DNA from: Streptomyces viridiviolaceus
Lineage (GTDB): Bacteria; Actinomycetota; Actinomycetes; Streptomycetales; Streptomycetaceae
Length of the DNA stretch: 64,000 nucleotides
Assembly: GCF_014650995.1 (NCBI RefSeq)
Contig: NZ_BMWA01000003.1
Span: 1 to 64,000 of the forward strand
Direction of reading: 5' to 3'
How positions within the stretch are numbered: the first letter of the stretch is position 1; every line of letters starts with the position of its first letter. The notes beneath the pieces are model-generated. The model was given only the letters and a program-made list of their open reading frames with translations, ran no database searches and was not told where the DNA came from. The translations under genes were made by a program, and so were the position numbers. Of the stretch, positions 38,680 to 46,307 are shown piece by piece.

Positions 38680-38749
38680 GTGCGGCCGTCCCCTCGTCAG
38701 TGGCCCCTCGGTGCTTCGGAGCCCCGGTGACCATGGTCCCTCATCCGGC

Positions 38750-40363
38750 TCAGTGAATCAGGCGCCGGACCCTGCCGCGTACCACCGCCCATGCTCCTCG
38801 CGCGCCGGGCGCCAGCCGCAGCGCCAGTGCGCCGGAGTGCGTGGCGTACGGCTGCGCGAGCAGGACGCCGTGCCGGGCGCTCGGCAGAGCGCGGCGGCGC
38901 AGCAGTCCCGGGCCCGCGTACGCGTGCGCCGTGACCTCGCGGCTCGCGCCGTCCCGGAAGCGCACGCGCAGGTGCAGGTCCCAGGTGCCGGCGCCGAGTG
39001 CGGCCATGCCCGCCAGGTCCACGTCCGCCTCGGCCGACCAGGCCCCGCCGGTCGTCACCGGGACGAGCGCGGCGGTGCGGCACGCCTGCGCGCGCCCGTC
39101 CTCCCGCCGCCGCCACTCGGCCCGCACCGACTCCGGTCCGGCCTCGGCCAGCCGGCCGTACAACTCGTGCAGGCGCAGCCGCAGGCGGGTGCCGCGCGTG
39201 CGTGGCCGCAGCGCCGCGTCGACGGCCAGCGGAAGGGCGTGCACGGGCCGGGTCAGCAGCGGCTCCAGGGTGACCCCGGGCAGGTCGGCCGACCAGACGG
39301 GCGTGCCGTCGGCGGCGCGGGCGTACGGCGGGCCGAGACGCGCCGGGCGGGCCGCCAGCTCCCGCAGCCGGGGCAGGTCGCGCGGCTCCGGGGAGGCCAG
39401 CACGACCCTGCCGAGGAGCCGGCCCGGCGCGCCCGGGTCGCGGGCCCAGTCGGCGGCGTCGTACTCCGCGAGGTACGCCCGCGTGTGCGCCCACCACGCA
39501 CGCCGGTAGTGCGCGTCCCGCAGCCCCAGCTCGCGCACGTACATCCGCAGCTCGTGGTCCAGGAACTTGTCCCGCGCCGCCCGCGCCGCCTCCTTCTGCC
39601 CGGCACCCAGCAGGGTGTCGTGGGCGAGCCGGCACGCCTCGGTGCGCGCCCGCCAGTTGTCGATGCCGGCCCGGTCCAGCGAGATCGACAGCCGCTCGGC
39701 GGACCGGCGCACGTGCCACACGTAGACCCGGTCCGGGACGAGGGCGATGCGCGGGCCGGCGGCCAGGACGCGCGCGGTGAAGACGATGTCCTCGTAGGGG
39801 AAGCGTCCCTCGGGGAACCGGATGCCGTGGTCGCGCAGGAAGCCGGTGCGGTAGAGCTTGCCGACGCACAGCGTGTCGTGGACCAGCCGGGGGAGCAGCG
39901 CGGGGTGCTCGACGGCCGTGCGCGTCGCGTGGAGCGACGCCTCCCACGGCACCTCGCGCCCCGAGGGCAGCTCACGGCGCACGCACAACCCGCTCGCGAC
40001 CTGCGCGCCCTCCTCGGCCGCCGCCGTCAGCAGCGCCTGTGCCGCGCCCGGCGGCAGTACGTCGTCGCTGTCCAGGAACATCACGTACGGCGAGGTCACC
40101 GCGTCCAGGCCGGCGTTGCGCGGGGTGCCGCAGCCGCCGCTGTTGGCGGGGCGCCGGACCAGCGTCAGGCGCGGCTCCGACGCGGCCAGGCGGGCGAGCA
40201 GTTCCGCACTGCCGTCCGTCGAGCAGTCGTCGACGGCGACGACCTCGCGGACGGCCGGCCCCTGCGCCAGCGCCGAGCCGACGGCGTCCAAGACGTGTGC
40301 GGAGTCGTCGTACCCGATGACGACGATGCCGACCTGCGCGGCCTGGGGGAGGTGAGGACTCAT
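38750..40363 (-). CDS. GT2-family glycosyltransferase
   Basis: This 537-aa protein is taken from ATG 40363 (MSPHLPQAAQVGIVVIGYDD); a GTG one codon earlier is equally possible, with TACGAT just upstream and no Shine-Dalgarno. The GT-A domain has VVAVDDCSTDGS, SGGCGTPRNAG, D98-S99-D100 and the likely catalytic E191-D192. The C-terminal ~230 residues are beta-rich and basic. It resembles the GT2 protein at 29906-31570 in both domains, so they are probably paralogues glycosylating the same kind of polymer. It lies 70 bp upstream of galE. Confidence 0.85.
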   Translation of the reverse strand: MSPHLPQAAQVGIVVIGYDDSAHVLDAVGSALAQGPAVREVVAVDDCSTDGSAELLARLAASEPRLTLVRRPANSGGCGTPRNAGLDAVTSPYVMFLDSDDVLPPGAAQALLTAAAEEGAQVASGLCVRRELPSGREVPWEASLHATRTAVEHPALLPRLVHDTLCVGKLYRTGFLRDHGIRFPEGRFPYEDIVFTARVLAAGPRIALVPDRVYVWHVRRSAERLSISLDRAGIDNWRARTEACRLAHDTLLGAGQKEAARAARDKFLDHELRMYVRELGLRDAHYRRAWWAHTRAYLAEYDAADWARDPGAPGRLLGRVVLASPEPRDLPRLRELAARPARLGPPYARAADGTPVWSADLPGVTLEPLLTRPVHALPLAVDAALRPRTRGTRLRLRLHELYGRLAEAGPESVRAEWRRREDGRAQACRTAALVPVTTGGAWSAEADVDLAGMAALGAGTWDLHLRVRFRDGASREVTAHAYAGPGLLRRRALPSARHGVLLAQPYATHSGALALRLAPGARGAWAVVRGRVRRLIH

Positions 40364-40454
40364 CACGGCGGATCGTAAGCCGTACGAATGCCATATGGGT
40401 GCGGTTACGCGCAAATCAGCCCTTAAGGGATGCTGAACCCACAAAATCAGGGCC

Positions 40455-41990
40455 GTGGTGAGCGGGAACGCGGGGCAGAGCGGCCGGACGCACGCCGTGG
40501 CCGTGGCGGTTCCCACGGCCGTCATGCTCGCGATCGGGCTGTGGGGAGTGAACCGCGGCGGCATGTGGCGCGACGAGGCGGTCACCTTCCAGGTCGCGCG
40601 GCGCACGGTGCCGCAGATCTGGCGGCTGCTGCACGGCGTGGACGCGGTGCACGGCCTGTACTACCTGCTCATGCACGCCGTCCTCGCCGTCGACCCCGTG
40701 CCCGGCGAGGTCGTCCTCCGGCTGCCGTCGGTGTGCGGCGCCGCGGCGACCGCGGGTCTGGTCGCTGCGCTCGGCGCGCGGCTGGCCCGGCCGCGGGTCG
40801 GGCTGTGGGCCGGCCTGCTCTACGCGGTCACGCCGATGGCCGGTCACTACGCCCAGGAGGGCCGCTCCTACGCGCTGGTCGCGGCCGGTGCGGCGGGGGC
40901 GACGCTGCTGCTGGTGCGGCTGCTGGACGGGGCCGCCCGTGCCTGGTGGCCCTACGGCCTCGTGGTCGCCGTGACCTGTCTGCTGCACGAGCTGGCGGTG
41001 CTGGTGCTGTGCGCGCACGCGGTGACGCTGGCGCTGGCCCGGGCGGGGCGGGCGGTGTGGTGGCGCTGGTGCCGGGCGGTGGGCGCGGTGGGGGTGGTCC
41101 TGGCGCCGCTGGTGATCGTCTCGCAGGGTCAGGCGGCGCAGGTGGGGTGGCTGCCGGTGCCCGGCTGGGGGAGCGCCGAGCGGGTGCTGCGGAGCTTTGC
41201 GGCGGGGCCCACGGGGCCGGTGTTCTGGGGGTGCGTGGTGCTTGTGCTCCTCGGGCTGGGCCGCCGGCGGCTGTCCGTGGTCGCGGGGCCGTTGATGGTG
41301 GTGCCGCCCGCGGTGCTGATGGGCGTCTCGCAGGTGCGGCCGGTCTACGACGACCGGTATGTGCTGTACGCGCTGGCGGGGGCGCCGTTGCTGGTGGCGG
41401 TCGGCGGGGACCGGCTGGCGGGCGTGATGGGGCGCGGGCTCCGGTGGCCCGGTGGCCGGCGTGTGCCGCGCGTCCGCCCCGTCGCCCTCGCCGGGGTCGC
41501 CGCCGTCGCCGTGGCCTTCCTCCAGCACCTGCCCCTGCACCGCGTCGACCGCACGCCCGCGACTCGCGCCGACAACCTCGCCGGCGTCTCCGTCCTCGCC
41601 GCACGCGAGATCCGCGCCGGTGACCCGGTGCTGTTCCTGCCGTCCATCGCGCGGCGCGCGGCGCTGGCGTATCCGGCCGCCTTCGCGGGGGCGCGGGACC
41701 TGGCGCTGCGGGAGTCCGGACCCCGGTCCGGCACGCTGTACGGCCGCGAGGCCGGGCCGGTCGAGCTGCGGCGCAGGCTGGCGGGCGCGGACCGGGTGTG
41801 GGTCGTCGTGGAGCCGTACGCCCTGGGCGGGGGCGGGCGTCCGTCCGACGCGTCCGACCGGGTCAAGCTCGCGGTCGTGCAGGAGCACTTCGCCCTCCGC
41901 GAGGAGCACACACGCCCCGGCGCCAACGCCGGCGCCACCCTCCGGCTCTACGTCCGCGTCCGCGCGGCGGAGTCCGGGCCATGCCGCTGA
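40455..41990 (+). CDS. GT39-like (GT-C) membrane glycosyltransferase
   Basis: This 511-aa membrane protein starts at GTG 40455 (or the adjacent GTG 40458). About nine transmembrane helices are visible. The first loop carries GGMWRDEAVTF, the Asp-Glu motif typical of the dolichyl/polyprenyl-phosphate mannosyltransferase (GT39/ArnT) fold, followed by GLYYLLMH and HYAQEGRSYAL. It probably transfers a sugar from a polyprenyl-phosphate donor outside the membrane. It is divergent from the GT2 gene over a 91-bp gap. Its last codons merge with a 183-bp tandem repeat. Confidence 0.82.
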   Translation: MVSGNAGQSGRTHAVAVAVPTAVMLAIGLWGVNRGGMWRDEAVTFQVARRTVPQIWRLLHGVDAVHGLYYLLMHAVLAVDPVPGEVVLRLPSVCGAAATAGLVAALGARLARPRVGLWAGLLYAVTPMAGHYAQEGRSYALVAAGAAGATLLLVRLLDGAARAWWPYGLVVAVTCLLHELAVLVLCAHAVTLALARAGRAVWWRWCRAVGAVGVVLAPLVIVSQGQAAQVGWLPVPGWGSAERVLRSFAAGPTGPVFWGCVVLVLLGLGRRRLSVVAGPLMVVPPAVLMGVSQVRPVYDDRYVLYALAGAPLLVAVGGDRLAGVMGRGLRWPGGRRVPRVRPVALAGVAAVAVAFLQHLPLHRVDRTPATRADNLAGVSVLAAREIRAGDPVLFLPSIARRAALAYPAAFAGARDLALRESGPRSGTLYGREAGPVELRRRLAGADRVWVVVEPYALGGGGRPSDASDRVKLAVVQEHFALREEHTRPGANAGATLRLYVRVRAAESGPCR

Positions 41991-42339
41991 CGCGGGTGGG
42001 GGGTGCCCGGCGGCCGCGCGGTGTGGGACGTCGACTTTCTCAGTGCCGCCCGGGTGCCTCGCGATCGCACGCTCGGCCCCCGCTCGCGGCGTGGGCGAGC
42101 ACCCGGGTCCGGCCAGGACGGCGTTCGCACTGGATGCCGTGGGACCCGCCCTCCGGCCGGGCCATGCCGTTGACGCGGGTGGGGGGTGCCCGGCGGCCGT
42201 GCGGTGTGGGACGTCGACTCTCCCGGTGCCGCCCGGGTGCCTCGCGATCGCACGCTCGGCCCCCGCTCGCGGCGTGGGCGAGCACCCGGGTCCGGCCAGG
42301 ACGGCGTTCGCACTGGATGCCGTGGGACCCGCCCCCCGG
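41974..42339. repeat. 183-bp tandem duplication in convergent gap
   Basis: Two ~95%-identical copies, 41974-42156 and 42157-42339, occupy nearly the whole gap between the GT39-like gene and ohrR. The first copy starts within the last six codons of the GT39-like gene. Each copy contains a long stem (42049-42062 with 42095-42107; 42232-42245 with 42278-42290), so the region should form two strong hairpins, possibly a duplicated bidirectional terminator. I see no supported gene here, although the frames stay open because 183 is a multiple of three. Confidence 0.93.
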
Positions 42340-42366
42340 CCGGACGGCGCGACGGCGCCGACGGCC

Positions 42367-42837
42367 CTAGTCCCGCCCGGCCGTCTCCGTCAGGTCCGCC
42401 CCGTCCAGCGCCGTGGTGAGCCGTTCGAGCCGGGAGCGCAGGTCCTGGAGCTCGGCGAGGTCGAAGCCGGTCGCGGTGGCTATCCGGCGCGGCACCTCGA
42501 CGGCCCGCTCGCGCAGCGCGGTGCCCTCCTCGGTCAGCCGCACCTGCACCGACCGCTCGTCGCGCGCGCTGCGCTCCCGCCGGACCAGGCCGGCCGCCTC
42601 CAGCCGCTTGAGCAGCGGCGACAGGGTGCCGGAGTCGAGGCGCAGATGCTCGCCGAGCTTCTTCACGGGCAGCTCGCCGTGCTCCCAGAGCACCAGCATC
42701 ACCAGGTACTGCGGGTAGGTGAGGCCGAGGTCCTTGAGGATCACGCGGTAGACACCGCCGAAGGCGCGGGAAGCGGCGTTGAGGGAGAAGCAGATCTGCT
42801 GGTCGAGGCGGAGCCAGTCCGCTGCGGGCAAGGTCAT
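42367..42837 (-). CDS. ohrR: Organic-peroxide sensing MarR-family repressor OhrR
   Basis: I prefer ATG 42837 (156 aa), which puts the reactive Cys at residue 16 in [16 protein letters not shown], matching Cys15 of Bacillus OhrR. An ATG at 42864 would add nine residues but abuts the operator. The MarR winged helix follows ([49 protein letters not shown]). Peroxide oxidation of the Cys releases DNA. It is divergent from ohr, whose promoter carries the palindromic operator. Confidence 0.93.
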   Translation of the reverse strand: MTLPAADWLRLDQQICFSLNAASRAFGGVYRVILKDLGLTYPQYLVMLVLWEHGELPVKKLGEHLRLDSGTLSPLLKRLEAAGLVRRERSARDERSVQVRLTEEGTALRERAVEVPRRIATATGFDLAELQDLRSRLERLTTALDGADLTETAGRD

Positions 42838-42864
42838 GCCCCCAGGGTAGCGTTTGTCCGCCAT

Positions 42865-42890
42865 TTAGTTGTGCACAACTTAGTTGTGTG
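42865..42890. promoter_or_regulatory. OhrR operator between ohrR and ohr
   Basis: The perfect palindrome AGTTGTGCACAACT (42867-42880) is flanked by TTA arms and followed by a further half site TTAGTTGTG (42880-42888). AT-rich GTGCAC-centred sites like this are the known binding pattern of actinobacterial OhrR. The site lies in the shared ohrR/ohr control region, so one repressor would control both. Confidence 0.8.
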
Positions 42891-42957
42891 CTCTACTTGT
42901 GATCACAGGGCGGCCCCGGTCGCCACGACACGACCCTGATGAGAGGGATGGTCTTCC

Positions 42958-43371
42958 ATGGACGCGCTCTACACCGCCGCCGCCACCGCCACCCACGGCC
43001 GCGACGGCCGTGCCGTCAGCTCCGACGGCAAGCTGGACCTCGCGCTCGCCGCCCCGGTGGAGATGGGCGGCAACGGGCAGGGCACCAACCCGGAGCAGCT
43101 CTTCGCCGCCGGGTACGCCGCCTGCTTCGGCAGCGCCCTCGGTCTCGTCGGCCGGCAGGCGAAGGTCGACGTCAGTGACGCCGCGGTGACCGCCGAGGTC
43201 GGCCTCGGCAAGCAGGGCGAGGGCTACGGGCTCGCCGTGACCCTCCGGGTCGAGCTGCCCGAGGGCGTGGACGAGGCGACCGGCCGCAAGCTGGTCGAGC
43301 AGGCCCACCAGGTCTGCCCCTACTCCAACGCCACCCGCGGCAACATCCCGGTCGAGCTGGTCGTCGAGTAA
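42958..43371 (+). CDS. ohr: Organic hydroperoxide resistance protein (Ohr/OsmC family)
   Basis: This 137-aa protein has the two redox cysteines of Ohr: C56 in YAACFGSAL and C120 in HQVCPYSNATRGN. It also has the N-terminal YTAAATATHGRDG strand that separates Ohr from OsmC. It reduces organic and fatty-acid hydroperoxides using lipoylated thiol donors. The start is ATG 42958, and it is controlled by the divergent ohrR through the shared palindrome. It converges on the next gene with a 13-bp gap. Confidence 0.95.
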   Translation: MDALYTAAATATHGRDGRAVSSDGKLDLALAAPVEMGGNGQGTNPEQLFAAGYAACFGSALGLVGRQAKVDVSDAAVTAEVGLGKQGEGYGLAVTLRVELPEGVDEATGRKLVEQAHQVCPYSNATRGNIPVELVVE

Positions 43372-43384
43372 CACCCCGTACCCC

Positions 43385-44938
43385 TCAGCCGACCCGCGCC
43401 AGCACCTCGCCCGTCCGCTCGCTCCACGCCACCACCACGGCCTCCTCGGGCACCGGATGCCAGCGCGTCAGCAGCAGCCAGCGCACGTGGTAGCGGCGGA
43501 CGACGGCGGCGCGCTCGGCGCGGGTCGAGCCGGGGGCGAGGTAGGCCTCGACGTCGGCCACGCGCCGTCTGCGCTCCCGCTCGTCCAGGGACGGGTCCGG
43601 CCAGGCGGGCGCGGCGAGGTTCGGCCCGTAGCCGGCGATCGAGTGGCCGGCGTAGTAGCCGTCGCTGATCACCACCTCGCCGGGCCCGATGTGCCGCGCC
43701 GCCCATGCGTACGTCGGCCACCTCGGCGGCTGCTCGAAGCCGACCGGGTCCAGCGCCCGCGGCACGACCGCCCCGGCATGGACCGTGAGGAACCCCAGCA
43801 GGGCCCCCGCGGTCGCCGTCCGGCCCAGCGCCCGCCGCCACCGCCGCCACGGCCGGGGCGCCGCCAGCTCCACCGCCAGCGCGAACTGCAACGGCACCAG
43901 CGTGAGCCCCAGGATGCGGCCGTAGGTGTAGTGGCCGCTGACCCAGCCGTACGCCACCACCGCACAGTCCAGCGCGAACATCAGCACCAACGGGTCGCGC
44001 GCCGAGCGGCGCCGGCGCAGCCACAGCGCCGGCAGCCCGAGCAGCGCCAGCCAGAACTCCCCGGGCAGACGCAGGTACAGGACGCGGTGCATCCCGTCCA
44101 CGCTGTCGTCCCCGACCAGCGCGAACACGTCGAAGTACGGCCACAGGGCCGCCGCCGCCAGTGCCGTCGTGGCGGTCAGTGCCCAGCGGCCGGCGACCGC
44201 CCGCCGCCACCCCCGCTGCCACCCGGCGACCAGCGCCACCGCCCCCAGCACCGCCGCCACCGACGTGATCGGATGGACCAGCAGGATCAGGCCGTAGAGG
44301 ACGCCCAGCCCCGCGTACCCGGCGAATCCGCGCAGCCCGCTCGGGCCCACGTACCGCACCCGGCGGGTGTCCCGTGCCCGCGCCCCGGTCAGCGCCCAGG
44401 CCCAGAAGGTGAGCCCGATCGCGAACGCCGACGGGTAGCCGAGGTTGCCCGTCATCGACATCAGCCCGAGGTAACCACTCCACCAGGCCCGCTCGGTGCC
44501 CCACAGCAGGGTCATCGCGCCCAGGGCCAGTACCGGTGCCCACGGCCGGGGCGTCAGCACCCGCACGAAGGCGCCGAGGCCCGTCAGCAGCACCAGCAGG
44601 TTCAGCGGCCCGGAGAGCCGCACCACCTCCCAGCCGCCCAGCCCCGTCAGCCGGGCGGACACCCCCTGCGCCAGGGCGTACGGCGAGTAGTAGGCGCTGC
44701 CCGCGCCCGGCAGGTCGGCCATCGGATGGCGCGGACGGAGGAGGTCGTCCTTCAGGCGCTCGACGACCGCCGCGTGCTGACCCGCGTCGCAGCACAGGGG
44801 AACCGCCCAGTGCGCCAGGAGCATCAGCAGCCAGAACAGGAAGCCGAAGACCTGGAACGGGGTGGGGCGCCAGAAGCGGCCGCCGCGCAGCGCCGTCGCG
44901 CCGCGCACGGACCGCCGGACGAGGACTCCGGCGCTCAC
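43385..44938 (-). CDS. Polytopic membrane protein, paralogue of the 27989-29494 protein
   Basis: This 517-aa protein starts at GTG 44938. About eleven transmembrane helices are followed by a ~110-residue soluble C-terminus. The first loop has the acidic CCDAGQHAAVVERLKDDLL and a YYSPY motif; the later WPYFDVFALVG and SARDPLVLMF blocks align well with the 501-aa protein at 27989. I infer a GT-C-type glycosyltransferase or related polyprenyl-sugar enzyme. It is the last gene of the minus-strand surface-polymer run, 94 bp after its upstream neighbour. Confidence 0.73.
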   Translation of the reverse strand: MSAGVLVRRSVRGATALRGGRFWRPTPFQVFGFLFWLLMLLAHWAVPLCCDAGQHAAVVERLKDDLLRPRHPMADLPGAGSAYYSPYALAQGVSARLTGLGGWEVVRLSGPLNLLVLLTGLGAFVRVLTPRPWAPVLALGAMTLLWGTERAWWSGYLGLMSMTGNLGYPSAFAIGLTFWAWALTGARARDTRRVRYVGPSGLRGFAGYAGLGVLYGLILLVHPITSVAAVLGAVALVAGWQRGWRRAVAGRWALTATTALAAAALWPYFDVFALVGDDSVDGMHRVLYLRLPGEFWLALLGLPALWLRRRRSARDPLVLMFALDCAVVAYGWVSGHYTYGRILGLTLVPLQFALAVELAAPRPWRRWRRALGRTATAGALLGFLTVHAGAVVPRALDPVGFEQPPRWPTYAWAARHIGPGEVVISDGYYAGHSIAGYGPNLAAPAWPDPSLDERERRRRVADVEAYLAPGSTRAERAAVVRRYHVRWLLLTRWHPVPEEAVVVAWSERTGEVLARVG

Positions 44939-45032
44939 GGGAGGATCGAAGAGGGGGGCATTCGGGACATTTGCCGTATGTTCCCGTCGGGGTCAACGGC
45001 GTGACCTCATCTCACCTCATCGGGTGAGAACG

Positions 45033-46307
45033 TCACCTCACCGACTGCGCCCGATCGGCCTGTCCCTGCGCCGGCAGCGACACCCGGGCCCGCACCACCG
45101 GTTCCAGCAGCAGCGGCAGCCCGACCACCGGCAGCAGCCAGGCCAGCACGATCAGCCGCTCGCCCCAGATGTTGATGTCCGGGTGCCCGGCCTGGGTGAG
45201 GATCCCGGTGAACGCCGCGGCGACCAGGAACACACCGAACGCCGGCCGCCGCAGCGCGCCCCACGCACCGGCGGCCAGGGCGGCCAGGAACAGCGGCTCC
45301 CACAGCTGTCTGCGCAGCCACTCCACCCAGAAGTTGCCCTGCAGCTGCCAGAACTCCCGCCACGGACGCTCCCGGTCGGGCCGGGCGAAGTGGCCCGTGA
45401 GCAGGTCCTGCAGGCTGTCGGACTCGGACGGGTAGTGCAGCAGCCGGGCGAGCAGCATCGTGCCGAGCGCGGCGGCCAGCCCCACCCCGGTGAGCGCCAG
45501 GGCGTCCCGGCCCGGCGGCCGGCCGCGCCGGTGCCGCGCCAGCACGGTCACCGCGCCCGCCCCCGCCAGACACAGCCCGAGGAACAGCGCCTGGGAGTGC
45601 TTGACGGCGAACAGCGCGACCAGCGCCCCCGCGACCAGCGCCAGGCCCGTCCGCTCACGCCGCCCCCGCAGCACCAGCGCACAGCCCCACACCGCCGCCA
45701 GGGTCAGCGCCATCAGCAGTCCCTCGGTCATCGGACGCATGGCGGTCGTGCCGCACGGCAGCACGTAGTACAGCGCCTGCCCGGTCAGCGCGAGCGGCAC
45801 CGGCACGGACAGCGTGCGCAGGACCAGGAACGCGAGGACACCGCCCGCGACCGTCACGACGACACCCGCCGCCCACAGCCCCCACGTGACGCCGAACAGG
45901 GAGATGAACGGCACCAGGAACGCCGGATACCCGGGCCGCGCCTCGAAGATCCGCATGAAGCGTTCCGTCATGTACGGCACGGTGTGCCCGCCGGTCTGCC
46001 CGGCCTCCAGCCGCGGTTCCACCTGCCGCCACTCCGCCACCCGGCATGCGTCCGTCACCCGCTCGGTGGGGTCGGGCCGGTGGAAGCGCACCACGTCCAC
46101 GCTCTGGTCGCGCCGCGCTTTCGACGCGGCGCTCAGGCACACGTAGTCGATCGTGGCCGCCGCCGCATCCCGCTTGCTCTCACCCCGCAGGCTCAGGGCG
46201 TACGACAGGTAGTTCTTCGTGTCGGGGGTGTCCCGGCCGGTGACGTTCGCCAGCTGGAGCACGGCGAACACCGCGGCCAGGACCAGCACCCAGGTACGCG
46301 GCCTCAC
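45033..46307 (-). CDS. Polytopic membrane protein, GT-C-like
   Basis: This 424-aa protein starts at GTG 46307, whose GTGA overlaps the stop of the GT2-TagF fusion gene, so the two are translationally coupled. One N-terminal helix is followed by a ~110-residue extracytoplasmic loop containing DTPDTKNYLSYALSLRG. About eight more helices follow. The first-loop acidic residues and topology suggest a GT-C enzyme, but I recognise no named family. It probably acts on the same glycopolymer as its coupled neighbour. Confidence 0.68.
   Translation of the reverse strand: MRPRTWVLVLAAVFAVLQLANVTGRDTPDTKNYLSYALSLRGESKRDAAAATIDYVCLSAASKARRDQSVDVVRFHRPDPTERVTDACRVAEWRQVEPRLEAGQTGGHTVPYMTERFMRIFEARPGYPAFLVPFISLFGVTWGLWAAGVVVTVAGGVLAFLVLRTLSVPVPLALTGQALYYVLPCGTTAMRPMTEGLLMALTLAAVWGCALVLRGRRERTGLALVAGALVALFAVKHSQALFLGLCLAGAGAVTVLARHRRGRPPGRDALALTGVGLAAALGTMLLARLLHYPSESDSLQDLLTGHFARPDRERPWREFWQLQGNFWVEWLRRQLWEPLFLAALAAGAWGALRRPAFGVFLVAAAFTGILTQAGHPDINIWGERLIVLAWLLPVVGLPLLLEPVVRARVSLPAQGQADRAQSVR

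Noticed and set aside
41452..42939. Long frame through the 183-bp repeats
   Set aside because: It is in the wrong frame of the GT39-like gene and stays open only because the repeat length is a multiple of three; it runs antisense over ohrR.
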